Assembly: GCF_965363235.1 (NCBI RefSeq)
Contig: NC_134843.1
Location: forward strand, 94,955,795-95,019,794
Length of the DNA: 64,000 nt
DNA from: Mytilus galloprovincialis
Lineage: Eukaryota > Mollusca > Bivalvia > Mytilida > Mytilidae
Direction: 5' to 3'
Shown piece by piece: positions 1 to 11,985 of the stretch (position 1 is the first letter of the stretch; each line of letters starts with the position of its first letter). The position numbers were made by a program, and so were the translations under genes. The notes beneath the pieces are model-generated. The model was given only the letters and a program-made list of their open reading frames with translations. It searched no databases and had not been told where the DNA came from.

Positions 1-89
1 CTGTATTTTTTGTATTTTTTTTTTAAATTTTGTTCCTTAATGCTTTTCAACTTCTTACTTTATTTGGCCTTTTTAACCTCTTTGGATTC

Positions 90-136
90 GAGCGTCAATA
101 ATGAGTCTTTTGTAGACAAAACTCGCGTCTGGCGTG
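90..136 (+). ncRNA. Hammerhead ribozyme remnant
   Basis: Same layout as the intact motif at 16729, but the CTGATGA box reads ATAATGA and the GAAA box reads CAAAA. The stem II halves (GTC/GAC) and the cleavage triplet GTC at 127-129 remain. Expected to be inactive. Confidence 0.6.
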
Positions 137-399
137 AATACAAAATTTATTCCTGGTATCTATGATGAGTTTATTTACAACCACTGGGTCGATGCCACTG
201 CTGGTGGAGTTTTAATTTCCCGAGGGTATCACCAGCCCAGTAGTCAGCACTACTGTGCTGACATGAATTATCATTGAGATGGTCATATTTATAAATTAAC
301 TTTTTACAAAACTTTTGAGTTTTTGAAATACTAAGGCTTTTCTTCCTCAGGAATAGATTACCTTAGCTGTATTTGGCAAAACGTTTTAGAATTGGATTC

Positions 400-446
400 G
401 AGTGTCACTGATGAATCTTTTGTAGACGTAACGCGCGTCTGGTGTA
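400..446 (+). ncRNA. Hammerhead ribozyme, near-intact
   Basis: CTGATGA box present, GAAA box changed to GTAA, stem III CGCGCG and the GTC cleavage site kept. It is the second ribozyme of the dimer; the core change should abolish or strongly reduce cleavage. Confidence 0.65.
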
Positions 447-499
447 AATACAAAATTTAATCCTGGTATATATGATGAGTTTATAAGTTGGAAAAGGCA

Positions 500-2815
500 T
501 GTCCTACAGACAGTGTTAGAGATGAACTGAGAAGAAATCAAGAATAGAAATAAGAAGAACGCAAAAATAGAGCGAACTTCATCATGAATCAATTCAACTA
601 CACACAACCCTGTTGGGTGTAGAAAGAACAGGGAATCTTCATTTTAGTAAGGAGGAAGTAGAAATGTATCTGCACGAAATACTCTCAAACAATAAAAGAG
701 AGACACCTTTGGGATATTGCACAAGAACTGAAAAGGGAAAATAAACAACAAGAGAATTTGAAACGAAGGAACTAACGTATAAAGAAGTTTGTGAGGTGGC
801 AAACAAGGATCAGAAACTGAGTAGAGTGGTGTACCATACACATGCAAGATAACTGTGGCAGCTATATATTATGAACACTATGAAAAAAAATTAGACTATT
901 GCTGAAAGCTAGCAGAAGGCGCTTAGGGTGCTTTGTACCGAAGTAAAAAGATTCAAAAGAAATTTCATAGTTTAGGGTAATTTCATTGTTGAGCATAGAG
1001 GGAAAAATCTTGTTGTATGGTTAGTCCAGCAAACAAATCTGGATTAGTACCACACAAATTGATAAAGATGGCCATGGATCACTACTACATTCCAGAACTC
1101 ATCAAGAAGATAGTCCTGAAGTATTTTGGTGGAATACAGCTCCGATTTGCTGTAGATAACAAGACAACATCATCGCAGAAGTAAGAGAAAGGAATACTTA
1201 CGTGTTGTACCATCTCAAGGATACTATTCATTATGAGTATGAACGTCATCAGAAAGGCAGCAGAAAGAGAAACAAAAGGTCAGATTCCGGTTTTTTTTTC
1301 TCCAGCAACAAGAGGTTTCATGGATAACCTTGCAGTAACATCGTCATCCCATATTCAAGCAAGATGGATACTGTTGGCACTAAAAGAGGAAGTCACTTGG
1401 GCCGTGATGACATTTTAGCCAAAGAAGTGAAGATCAATGATACTGAGATAGATACTGAGATAAGGTCAATAACAAAGAAGTTCCAGCTTAAGATCCAACG
1501 GGACGAAATACCAACAATAGTAGATAACCCTATAAAGTGCCTTGGAAATGGTTTCATGAGACCCTTAAAGACTATACCAATGTGAAGATAGTACAAAGAC
1601 ATGTCGCAGAATGTATTGAAGTAGATAAGAGCTGATTGCCTGAGAAGTTTAAGGCTTGTTGGATAAACCAAATTGGTTTGCTACCAAGACTGACATGGCT
1701 TCACATGATCTATTAAATGACAGCAACAACAGTGGAAGCCATAGAAGGAAAGATTAAAAGTCACATCAGGAGTTGACTAGGAGCACCATTAAGTTTTACA
1801 GCAATTGGATTTTACAGTAGATCATCACAACTCCAGCTACCTTTAACATCAGCTTTGGAGCTATACAAAGTATCAATTTGCAAAGAGCAGACTCTTATAA
1901 ACACAAAGGAAAACAAGATCAGTAAAGCTGGAAACCAGACACATACTGGGCAGAAATGGTCAGCGAAAATTGCAGCAGATCAAACAGAAAGTATTCTTAA
2001 CCACATGGCGTAATGGGCAACACCTGTACTGGTAGACAGAGCTTAGGAATGACAGATTTCCAACAGTGGCCAAAGCATTAGGCAACACATAAAGAAAAGA
2101 ACAGCATGGTGCAGTCAGAAATAAGGAAAGTAAAAGAAGAAAAAGAAGGACAAAAATAGTTGAGCTAAGCCGTCACAAGCATAGAGAGTTTGTAAGGTTG
2201 CACTAACACGGGGAAACTATCGATTGCGGCAAGACAGGTAATAAAGCGTAGCTCCTTAGTTCTGAGTGAAAGAAGAAGAGTCCATTCACAACAGATGCAA
2301 AGTCAGATTAGTCAGAAAGGATATACTGGTCATGTAACAAAGTTGTAACAACACTTCATTTCGGACAAGCGCAGTTAATGGAAAATGAAGGCCGATATTG
2401 GCATGAAGCTTGTGTTTCCAAAATGCATACACACATTCCTACGACCAGACATTGTATTTTAGTCACAGATGTCAAAGATGATAAAAGCAATATGTCTAAC
2501 AGTTCCTTGGGAAGAGAGAGGCAAAGAGGCATACCAGCTAAAGAAGGAAAAGTACCCATGCGCTGATGACAACTTGACAAGAGAGAGGTTGGAAAGCATG
2601 GCTGTTCCATGTAGAAGTAGACTGTAGAGGATTCCCTGCACAGTCAGTATGGAGGATGCTACAGGCAACGAGAATAGTCCCAAAGGCTATGGAGACAGCT
2701 GTAATACAGCCAGGAAAAGCAGCAGAACGTTCATCTTGCTGGGTATGGAATCTCCGAGATTATCTGAGCTGGAAGCCGATATGTGTTGACCATACACCAT
2801 ATTAGAAACAACTAA
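500..2815 (+). mobile_element. Decayed LINE with reverse transcriptase, probably restriction-endonuclease type
   Basis: Short stretches in shifting frames match one family that I recognise from bivalves, cnidarians and fish. They come in order: ELTYKEVCEV (about 790-825); KLIKMAMDHYYIPELIKKIV (about 1058-1117); a motif-C region RGFMDNLAVTSSSHIQARW (about 1310-1366) in which the usual FMDD reads FMDN; TTVEAIEGKIKSHIR (about 1725); and a C-terminal stretch VEVDCRGF (about 2615) followed by a Trp-rich end. In intact relatives this end lies next to a restriction-like nuclease domain. Many stops and frameshifts interrupt it, so it is an old copy. The family match is from memory and the exact clade is uncertain. 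No terminal repeats or target duplication were seen. Confidence 0.6.
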
Positions 2816-2954
2816 CTTTAGTATTGATACATTTTAATTCATAGTTACAATATTTCCATTAATGATATGATTTTTTGAATTTTTTCTTGAATATCAATAA
2901 ATACTCATTCATGTAATATAAATTTTGCTGTTTTCTTAAATTCCAAGAAATCCT

Positions 2955-3095
2955 TATTTGTGGAACAGGATCTGCTTACCCTTCCGGAGCACCTGCGATC
3001 ACCCCTAGTTTTTGGTGGGGTTCGTGTTGTTTATACTTTAGTTTTCTATATTATGTCATATGTACTATTGTTTGTCTGTTTGTCTGTTTGTCTTT
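2955..3095 (+). repeat. Dispersed mussel repeat family D
   Basis: The block around CCGGAGCACCTGCGATCACC followed by TTTTGGTGGGGTTCGTG is found again, reverse-complemented, at 31500-31740 and 42225-42440. Non-coding, no terminal structure seen. I know it as a frequent dispersed repeat in mussel sequence. Confidence 0.6.
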
Positions 3096-3102
3096 TTCGT
3101 TT

Positions 3103-4160
3103 TGTCTAGCCTGCAACTTTTGTTGCAGAAAGCTCGACATAGGGATAGTGATCAGGCGACTACGGCGGCGGCGGCGGGGGTGTTAGCTAACTTCTTAAAA
3201 GCTTTATATTTTAGAAGGTAGAAGACCTGGATGCTTCATACTTTGTTTATAGATGTCTCATGTTACAAAGTTTCCGTCAGTCACATGTCCAATATCCTTG
3301 ACCTCATTTTCATGGTTCAGTGATTACTTAAAAAAAAGTTATGATTTTTTTAATGTTAAATTTTCTCTAATTATAAGTAATAGGATACCTATTTATGGTA
3401 TGTGCGTACCTTGTAAGGTCCTAATGCCCGTCAGACAGTTTTAACTTGACCTCAACCTCATTTCATGGATCAGTGAACAAGGTTAAGTTTTGGTTAAGTC
3501 CATACCTCAGATACTTTAAGCAATAGGTCTAGTATATTCGGTGTATAGAAGGGCTGTAAGGTGTACAAGTCCAACTGGCAGGTGTCATCTGACCTTGACC
3601 TCATTTTGATGGTTCTGTGGTTAAAGTTAAGTATTTTGTGTTTTTGTCTGTTTATCATATATTGTGTGCAATAGGTCTACTATATTTGGTGTATGGAATT
3701 ATTGTAAGGTGTACATGTATAGCTGGTAGGTGTCATCTAACTTTGACCTCATTTTCATGGTTTCAGTGGTCAAAGTTAAGTTTTTGAGTTTTGGTCTTAT
3801 TATCTAACACTATTTGCAATACTACAACTATTTTTGGTGTATGGAAGTATTTGATGATCTATATTTCAGTCGCTCAGATTTATTTGACTTTGACCTCATT
3901 TTCATGGTTCATTGCTCAGTGTTAAGTTTTTATGTTTTGGTCTGTTTTTCTTAAACTATAAGCAATAGGTCAACTATATGTGTTGTATGGAAGAATTGTT
4001 AGCTGTACATGTCTGCCTGACATGGTTCATCTGACCTTGACCTCATGGTTCATTGATAAATGTTTAGTTTTCTGGGTTAATGTTAAGTTTATGTGACAGT
4101 TGTAATAAAGCTTTATATTTAGGATTATCAACATAATATCAATGATTAGTAAAGAAGGCT
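3103..4160 (+). repeat. Family C element with internal tandem units and terminal hairpin
   Basis: It begins with a hairpin in which CTGCAAC pairs with GTTGCAG, extended by flanking GTC(G)AGC/GCTCGAC, then a CGG-rich run at 3165-3178. Several degenerate units of about 140 bases follow, each with TGACCTTGACCTCATTTTCATGGTTCA-like wording and a GCAATAGGTC motif. A second copy lies at 19391-20440 and a reversed partial copy near 42620-43110. Internal tandem units, a simple repeat and an end hairpin suggest a non-autonomous Helitron/Helentron-like or pearl-type bivalve element. The class is inferred. Confidence 0.6.
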
Positions 4161-4162
4161 CT

Positions 4163-4250
4163 TGTTTATCCATGGCGTTGTCAGTTTATTTTCGATTTTT
4201 GAGTTTGACTGTCCTGGTATCTTTCGTCCCTCTTTTCTAGATGTACAATG
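4163..4250 (+). repeat. Family D fragment
   Basis: The block with CCATGGCGTTGTCAGTTTAT and CTGGTATCTTTCGTCCCTC is the reverse complement of the repeat at 42225-42330 and matches 31540-31590. Non-coding. Confidence 0.55.
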
Positions 4251-4274
4251 AAATTTTTCCATTAAAGTGTGTGG

Positions 4275-4365
4275 TTAAATTTTTGGACTTTTTATATTTC
4301 ATTAAGTAAATATTTTGTGAAAAAATTATGAAAATTAAAGGAGCCAAATTGATTTTAGTCAAAAT
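4275..4365 (+). repeat. Solo arm of the TTAA fold-back element
   Basis: ATGAAAATTAAAGGAGCCAA with its flanks matches the right arm of the element at 48208-49836 (ATGAAAATTAAACGAGCCAA). Only one arm is seen here. Confidence 0.45.
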
Positions 4366-4579
4366 AAATATGATTTGTTCTCCTTTTGTTCAAAGATCAA
4401 AGCCTGATGCGAGACTTCTCATATATAAAATTGTTTTTGTAAAAAAACAAATACTAAGTTATTTTTTCATGTTAACTATTGAACTAGCTTATAAAAATCT
4501 GCTAGCCTAGTAAAATAATGACAGCCAATTGTCCTAAATTTGCATATGATATTCATCAGTACCCTTTGACATATAATAT

Positions 4580-4745
4580 TGAGAATGGAATTGGGAAAGT
4601 GTCAAAGAGAACAACCCTAACAAAAAACAGAAAACATCCCAACGCCAACAATGGGTGTTCAACATAGCGAGTAAATCCTGCACCGGTAGCGGGCTTGAGC
4701 TGGCTCCAAACTAAAAATGTGCACAAATTCAGTAAACATTTATCT
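4580..4745 (+). repeat. Dispersed mussel repeat family F
   Basis: A block containing GTGTCAAAGAGACAACCC-like wording and AACAATGGGTGTTCAACATA matches, in reverse, the piece at 46000-46125 inside the inositol monophosphatase gene. Non-coding dispersed repeat. Confidence 0.5.
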
Positions 4746-5113
4746 AGAACAGAATATGTAACATCCTATATGACAATTGCTTTTGTGATATCATTCCTGG
4801 CAACATCACAACACATGAAAGGTATACGCGTGCAGGAGTGGGTGGGCTAGAAAAAGGGGGGCTAAGAGTTATACAAGTTCATTCGATTCTAGGTTGATAA
4901 TAAATACATAGTAAGGCAGTTAGATATTAGTTTTATTGTTATGGTACAGTTCCTGAAAAAATTCAATCTGTCGCTCCACTAATCCCCCACACAGCTCTAC
5001 AGTCTGGTTGGTTTTGTCTCTCGGGTGTCTCCATCAGCTTCCAAAGACTCTGAAAGTTTTTAAGAACCTCATAACGTATTCGACTTATACCCAATACTCT
5101 GATATACGCAAAT

Positions 5114-5540
5114 TCATTTTTCTACATTTTTATCTTTCTGTTCGTGGTTTAGCTCTTTGTTGATGGCGTCTGTAGGGGGTACCGACGGGCGATGACAAAA
5201 TTCTGGTACAATTAAAGGCAATATATTATTCTGTTGGACATCATTTTTGTGTCCTAGGAAACCACTTCGAATAAATCTTATATGGCTTCTGTTGTCCACA
5301 ATCACTTTTATATGAATGCAATGTCTGTATCTGTGTCCGGAGTATTTGTTCTTGAGGCTCCGTCTGTGATCTGTATAAATGGCATGAGAGGTTCCATCGA
5401 TTGCAGCTAACGCTGGTGATAATGTATGCCACCCATCGCGTAGTTGGCGCCATTTGTCTTTGGATGGCCAAGATATATTCGGGGCATATATAATTTCCCA
5501 AAGAATGAGAATCAAGGCATTTATTGGTGCACTGAGAGCA
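5114..5540 (-). pseudogene. Harbinger-type (HARBI1-like) transposase remnant
   Basis: An open frame of 133 codons encodes part of a DDE transposase of the PIF/Harbinger kind. Visible marks are the KDKWRQLRDGW stretch, AAIDGTSHAIY with the first catalytic Asp, YSGHRYRHCIHIKVIVDN, and SGFLGHKND with the second catalytic Asp. After this the reading departs from the family, and the third acidic residue and the C-terminal third are missing. No inverted ends were found around it, so it is a stranded fragment. Harbinger transposases cut at TWA targets. A non-autonomous element with Harbinger-like ends lies at 52957-55019, but nothing shows that the two belong together. Confidence 0.65.
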
Positions 5541-6500
5541 TAAACAGAAACGTCAAAGACTTAAGACAGCATTACATAGCATACATAGCAAGGGTAGCTT
5601 CTCAAACACAAAAATGCCATCATTAGACTGTTGATTGGAAGTCGAATTACGCCTAATATTTCCGATAATGTTTATGGTTTCACAAACCTCTTATTGTTCT
5701 GAACATGCATGGAATATTTGCCACTGGATGTTAAGAAACCAACGACCAATCAACCACAAACCCCTTATAAAGAAAAAAAAAACAAATTGAGCTGAAACTG
5801 TTTAAAATTAAGACAAAGTAGGAAGGAAATAATGGAATACAATACATGCCTTTGAAGCTGTATGACCGGGAGTAAAACTATAATGCATTATGTTTTTCAA
5901 GTTGAAATTGTATAAAATCGTGATTTAGGTGTTTTAAGACCCCGTAGATAATAATTTAGGTGGCAAATAACTGATTCCAAAAACATACACTCCTTTGTTT
6001 GCTTTTCATAACTTTATAAAAATGACCATTACATATATATTCACGAGAAGGTATAATACAGATTATAATACTTAAGATTATTTGCAAGGTCTATGAAGGT
6101 TCGCCGAAGAATTAACACATCTATTTACTCCGTGTCTCCGTTGACACACTCATCTACTGCATTTACATGACCCCCCCCCCCCCCCACATGGTTTTTGCAT
6201 TAGAGTTTCTTAAAAATATTATGGATTTTATTAACATTTATTTCTTACGGTACAAATGTTATTGAAAATTCGTTCCATACGGAATTGCTTCTAAAAGGAT
6301 AAATGCAGTTTTTAAATAATATTCAATGTATACACAGGTAATCTTTTTGTGTTTCGACACAGTCCCCATATTTAAAGTGTAATTTGTCAACCTCAGCGTA
6401 GTGACTACAGTCGGAAACCAGGTTGAAATAGAACAAAAGAATCGAAGCTCTTTGTTAGAGAAGGCGATAAATGTTTACTGTATTGTTTACTATAGTGACA
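5541..6500. other. No gene seen
   Basis: AT-rich sequence without a supported open frame. It holds a run of about 16 C at 6171-6186. Confidence 0.4.
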
Positions 6501-6599
6501 AATTTTTTAAAAGTTAATAGAAACAAACAAAATTGCAATTTTCTTCTCAATTACGAGGTGTTTTATTTTAAAAACACCATTTGCATAAGTTTTCAATTT

Positions 6600-7270
6600 A
6601 TTTAGTACATAGTTAGCAGAACAATTAGATATCATGTCGACGACATGGGTATCTTTCAAGTTGGATGACAAAAATGCATAACCTCCGATTTTTTTGAAAA
6701 AAATTACCACGGCCGGAAACCATATCAATCTATTACTTCAGTAATTTTCGTGTCTGCCCTTCCATTGTGTGACTGAAGAAAAAATTCCAAAAATGGGTAA
6801 CAATTGTATCGAAAAGAGAAAATCGAGTGCACCGTTTTATGTTAGGGCGTGTTTGAGTTGAGTATTTTGTCTTGATATCGTACAAAGCAAGAATATTTCA
6901 TACATCGTCTCGCTTCAAATTCTATCATTTTTATACATTAAAGCTACAGGTTGACGTTATAACACAAAAAAATCACAGTACTAAAAGATGAAATATATAG
7001 GTCAAGTGAAATACCTATCTAATGAGTCACAAAAACAGAGAAGGTGTGTTCGAATAGCTATTTTTTTACTGAAAATACTTGACGACAGTCTTTCAAGTTG
7101 GATGATGAAAATGCATATCTTCGAAAAATTCCAATTTTTTGTGTGTGATAACTAGAGTTTATAGTCTTCATACACTAAAGAAATCTAGTCTGCCCTTCCA
7201 CGAAATATTTATTTAGAATTTTTTTAAATGTTTATGAATTTTCGAAAATTCCACCTGACAACCGATCAGA
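6600..7270. repeat. Degenerate direct duplication, period about 440 bases
   Basis: TTTCAAGTTGGATGACAAAA near 6653 recurs as TTTCAAGTTGGATGATGAAA near 7092, and TCTGCCCTTCCA occurs near 6753 and 7190. Between them the copies are diverged. Non-coding. Confidence 0.4.
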
Positions 7271-7614
7271 CAATAGTTTTAAGTTGAATCAATGCAGACA
7301 AGATTATTAACTGATGCTCATTAGCTAGTTGATACATTTGTCTTTAAAAATACAACTGACATATAAGGATCGTAATGGTGCAATATGGATAAATTTATCG
7401 GTTTCCAAGAGCAAAATTGGTAGCGCGTCATCCCTACAATGGCTTCCGTTTCTACGATTGTGAAAATGAACTGGCGTAATGGGGAGATAATTTTGACGAA
7501 GTAGGATCCTGACTGACTATATCTTTGCGTAACATGTCTATAAATATGATAATTTATCATTCACATTTGCATTCTTAGCAACTGTTAAATGGTATCTCGA
7601 TCGACAGTTAGAAC

Positions 7615-9030
7615 TTACTTTAGCCATTTACTACAACTAACAGCCATTTGATCTCGATATCTGAAACCAACAAAAAGGCTCACACAAAGAAATAAACTAA
7701 CAAGCATCACTACTATAATTGGCCCTGTCGGAACATATGAAACAATTTGTAGTTTGGGCTTGCATCCGATTTCGCTAAGTGATAGCTCAGATATAATTCT
7801 CCCCCGTAGTGAAGGTGGATTGTAGCATTTAAGATCATACAGATATTTATAACGAGTTAAAATTGTTTTCTCTCCATGCATATATCTAAAAGAAGATGCA
7901 GTACGATTTATAATGTATTTTTGTAAAAAGTCTTGAAAATGCTTTACTTCACAATCACACCGAAATGGATTATTTCGAATATTAACTGTTAGTTTATCAC
8001 AAATGCTACTGATCAATTTCGTGAATCCAAATAGTCTGAGAGACGATATGTTATTATAACGTAAATCTACAAATCCCTCGGGGCTATCACCGTAACGGTT
8101 GTGGCTATCGTGACAAATTATAGGATATAAATCGTCTATTAAGTTGTGACTTAAATCTAAATATTTCAAATATTTTGATTCTAGTCTCCATTCCTGAACA
8201 TGTTTTGGTGTTTCTATTATACTGGCGGCACTAAAATTGAGGGTTTCAATATTAGGATACATAGATTTATCAATCCGTCTAGTGAATGGTTGAATTATTG
8301 AAAAACTTTTCTGCAAATGTCGAAGATATTTATAGGTACAGGTGCGTTCACGGAAATTAGGTCGCGCTTGAAAGGTTTCTAATCGTGAACGTTTATTCAT
8401 ATTACCAATCCAACAAGATATGTTGTATTCAATTATCTTTACTGCGTTTACATTACCACACTGAAAAGCTTGAGTCAAATGTTTTGCTCCTTGAAACTGT
8501 TGAAAATCATATTGAGACATATATATCACTGAATTGACCAAAGTGAAATATTTCATACTATCAGGTATTGTATCAATAACATCAGATGTTGCTTCGGATG
8601 TAAATCCATTCAAAACACAGTTTGATATTCGTAATGAATGGAGCAGACGTGCTCTGCCAGGGTATGGAAAGAAAACGCTTCCATTATAGCCACACGTTAT
8701 GTCAACAGAGAATGACATATTTTCTTGTATTCTTGATGTGAATCGACGAAAATCAAGAAAGTTTAAAACAGTGTTGTTGATATTGCAGATTATCTCGATA
8801 TAGTATTTACCAGGTTTGTTTTGTTTTGGTAATTCATTCATATAACAATATTGATCCCAGGGTTGTAAGATAGAAAACGAAATATTGTTCAGTACATGTA
8901 CTGACAGTTGAGGTGATTTCTTTGTTGATTGCATCTTGTTTTTGTTTTCAGTCGTCACATGTTGAAAATATAATATACACAGTAGGATTGTTACATAAAA
9001 ACGGTATGTTTGAAGCAAACAAAATCCCAT
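7615..9030 (-). CDS. TIR-less Toll-like LRR receptor (A1)
   Basis: A single open frame of 471 codons for a type I membrane protein. The start at 9030 (MGFCLLQTYR) is preferred over an upstream Met because the paralogue at 28688-30178 starts at the same place. Residues 1-25 form a signal peptide. The ectodomain has many N-glycosylation sites, a Cys-bearing N-terminal part, LRRs (YLDLSHNLID, VDLRYNNISSL) and an LRRCT (NPFRCDCEVKHF to LSLSEIGC). The membrane span is near residues 437-456, followed by only about 15 residues ending KWLK. No TIR domain is encoded or seen downstream. Compared with A2, the tail is cut by a small change that creates a TAA stop, and GTAAGT spans that point, so splicing to another exon is possible. 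The ectodomain is homologous to the TIR-bearing neighbours. Role inferred: cell-surface recognition, decoy or co-receptor. Confidence 0.85.
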   Translation of the reverse strand: MGFCLLQTYRFYVTILLCILYFQHVTTENKNKMQSTKKSPQLSVHVLNNISFSILQPWDQYCYMNELPKQNKPGKYYIEIICNINNTVLNFLDFRRFTSRIQENMSFSVDITCGYNGSVFFPYPGRARLLHSLRISNCVLNGFTSEATSDVIDTIPDSMKYFTLVNSVIYMSQYDFQQFQGAKHLTQAFQCGNVNAVKIIEYNISCWIGNMNKRSRLETFQARPNFRERTCTYKYLRHLQKSFSIIQPFTRRIDKSMYPNIETLNFSAASIIETPKHVQEWRLESKYLKYLDLSHNLIDDLYPIICHDSHNRYGDSPEGFVDLRYNNISSLRLFGFTKLISSICDKLTVNIRNNPFRCDCEVKHFQDFLQKYIINRTASSFRYMHGEKTILTRYKYLYDLKCYNPPSLRGRIISELSLSEIGCKPKLQIVSYVPTGPIIVVMLVSLFLCVSLFVGFRYRDQMAVSCSKWLK

Positions 9031-10260
9031 AGTGTACTCGCCGCTTGTAAACACTTCTATATCTGTATATATTGTTATGATACACAGAGCAGGAACCGTT
9101 CACGATTTTTTTCGCACTGGAAAGTGAGCAGCAGGAATTAGTTCAACTGTTGAAGGGCTTCTTTACAATGTTATTGCTGTCAAACAAAATAAATTGCAAG
9201 TTAAACAGTTTAAATAAACAAGCATATACAATTTTAATTCTATTCCGTCAAGAAAGATAATTAATTCCTTTTAATTCCTTTTGTATTTCCTTATGTTCAA
9301 CAGAGGTACTGTCTTGTTTCTCGCTTTGTGATAATATCTTGTGGGAAAACCCTTTATGGTTCCATGGTCATGTTGCATATATAAAGATCGTAATTTGCCA
9401 TTGTTGACAAAACATTCTGAAAATGTATATCTGACGTCTGACAGACACCGATAGAGGAATTCCTTCAACAGTTCCTCCTAAAATGTTATTCTTTCAATAT
9501 AAAATGTTATTAACATTACTATGCATTCTCTTACACAATACACTTTAAGCATGTGTAAAACATATACTTGGCCCTCTTGTGCTATAATATCTCCATGGAG
9601 GTTTTGAAAAGTTAAAAGGCATGCATTTATTTCAATCGTGTTTATGGAAGCGTTCAACCATTTCGCTCTTCATAACTTTCTCGTGTATTGTGTGGTGTCA
9701 ACTCTGCGCCGTTTGTCTATGGTCCCGTGTTCCTGGGTATTTTTGCTTCGAGCATCACTGAATAATTAAATTGGAATGATAATCTTATGTGTTCTATTCA
9801 ATGTTATTAGTTGTCATATACTTTGAATCGTCTCGGTCGAATTGCCATAGAGGATTACATTTAAAAGATATATACATGCTTAAAGTATAATATGTAAAAG
9901 CTTCAAAACAATTATCAAATAAACTAGCAACTTAAATAATTATACCTACCTTGCTAAATTCGAAAACTCGCATCGAACTAACTAGCATCTTCATTCCTGC
10001 TATGTTAAAATTCAAATCATCCCTAAAATGTTAGAATAAAGTACACAAACAACTAGTTTAATTATACATATACTGGTACAATTCTTGGAATCATCCGTAT
10101 CAAAATCCGGGATAAATATCGTGTTATAAATCATGTTATATAATAGTTCTTTTATCAAGGTCTAGTGCATCCTTCTTTTGTAGAATTACTAAATTGTCAT
10201 TATTATAAGGCAAATTAAGGCCGCTATTAAAGCGATTAAAAGAGAGGCGAAAGATACCAG
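9031..10260 (-). promoter_or_regulatory. Conserved upstream region of A1
   Basis: Patches along this stretch match the region upstream of A2 (30179-31260): GTATTTCCTTATGTTCA near 9283 and 30417, AATCACTGAATTATT-like wording near 9750 and 30833, and TCAAAATCCGGGA near 10098 and 31169. Homology over more than 1 kb outside the coding region shows that promoter and gene were duplicated together. No TATA box or named factor site is assigned. Confidence 0.55.
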
Positions 10261-10399
10261 AAGCACATTCAAACTGATAGAAATTAGAAAGAGACCAACA
10301 AACAACTTGTTTTGAACAAAAAAAGTATAAAACAATCAGAAAACAATCTAACTTATGAAAATACAATGAATTGAATGCAATATCTATGGTACGATTCTT

Positions 10400-11980
10400 C
10401 ACATCAAAACAAATTAGTCCACTCTGGATATTGGATAATTTTATATTATAAGTTTTCCAATAAATAAGGAATTTTTATATTGCTATGTATCAAATTTCAA
10501 TTTTGATTCTTTCATATTTCCATAATTAAGTGAATATGACAGGCAGACTCAGTATCGATAAATTGCCTTCTTCCACCATTCAGGAATATAATTCTAGCTA
10601 TCTTCACTCAACTGCCGAGGTTTTATATCATAATTGGACTGTTATGTACTTGCTTGTATAGATTATTAGTTTAAAACATAGCTTATCAGTTTCCAATCTA
10701 TTAACCCACGAGCATACTTGCGAAGGATGTAATATGAACTCACTCTCTTTCACTGCGTCTATTTCCTTATAAGTTTGTTTTGTTAACGATTTATCAAAAA
10801 AATCATAAAGCCACCCCTAATATGGTCCATTGAATTGTCCTAGATACGAAATGGCTACTATTATTGTAGATTTGTTCATTTAACTCTATTTTTATCATAT
10901 AGTCAGATTGTCCTGCTTAATGTTTGACGATATAAAATAAGAATATGAACAATTCTTATCACATACAACATTAACATTTTCAATTTTATACACATGTTTT
11001 ATCAAAATAACCAAATATCCCCTCAGTCTGTCTTTCTTCCTGTGTGTGTTTATATAGGTTTTTGAAGAAAAAGGCAATGATCTCATTCCTATCAAAATAA
11101 AAAAACATCGCCTGTATTGCACCGTTCACCAGACATTGCTGAGAACTCAGACTTGTTCTGCCTTTTGATTGTTCAGTACAAACAAAATAGTCCATGACTG
11201 CAACGCAATTTTCTGTCGCTGTTCTGTTGATACATAAGTGAACGCATGGATGACAAACAACGTCAGTACCTATAATGCATACTTCAAAACCATCATGTAT
11301 TATTTATGAAGTTGATATTTATCAACAAATTTATATAAAAAGAAGATGTGGTGTGATTACCAATGAGACAACTTTTTACAGGCGAACAAAGGTCTTGGTA
11401 TCTTCCGAATTACTTTTTTTTTAATATAAAAAGGAAAAGACATTATTTCACATAACCCCGGTTCATCAGCTCTATGCTCAGAAACTGGTGACGTTTAATA
11501 AACTCAGTGTAGTAGCTGCAATATCTTGAATACCGATTGAGTTGGGAAATATATATACTACATACAGGTGAAGGTGATATATTGCTGCTAAGGTGAGGGA
11601 AATTTTAATGTCAAAATTAAAATCTTGTCGTCTGATAGAGATTATTGTACTGAAATGGCCGTTTATATTAAATTCGAAATATTCAGCTACACAAATCGGC
11701 TATGTCGATATTATTGGCTTTAATTTATATTTTACAATAACTGCAAATGGTAAATGTCTTATAGCGGCGCTTTTTCTTATTTTTGTCCAGTTTTAGTGGT
11801 GCGTGCTCTGTATGGATCTATTGAGCTTAAACATTTGCAACTGAATTGAATAGTTTGTTATATACCTAAGTCATAAGTTGATGGAGTTTTATAAATTAGG
11901 TCGTTATTTTCATGTATAGGGTTTTAGCAATGTTGATGGCCGTACGATGACCTATGACTGTTTCTCTCTTCTTCATTTGA
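10400..11980. other. No gene seen; one family G fragment
   Basis: AT-rich sequence without a supported gene. At about 11338-11400 lies a fragment of the dispersed mussel repeat G (AGATGTGGTGTGATTACCAA), also present at 16830 and 34125. Confidence 0.4.
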
Positions 11981-11985
11981 AATTT

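Larger units (their letters stand above)
45..482 (+). repeat. Retrozyme-like repeat, tandem dimer
   Basis: Two copies of a hammerhead-bearing repeat lie in tandem, with ribozyme motifs 310 bases apart. The spacer holds the conserved central block shared with the copies near 16.5 kb and 36.7 kb (a region containing CCACTGGGTCGATGCCACTG). Small circular-RNA retroelements with hammerhead ribozymes (retrozymes) are known from metazoans including mussels, and dimer insertions are typical of them. Both ribozymes here carry core changes, so this copy is probably inactive. The retrozyme name is an inference from unit size, ribozyme and tandem layout. Confidence 0.75.

Noticed and set aside
6171-6186. 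C run, and G/C runs near 17061 and 27713, as functional elements
   Set aside because: Simple homopolymers without context; their length may also be unreliable in the assembly.
7615-9030. TIR-less gene A1 as a plain TLR pseudogene
   Set aside because: A paralogue (A2) with the same TIR-less layout is fully open, and both retain signal peptide, LRRCT and membrane span.
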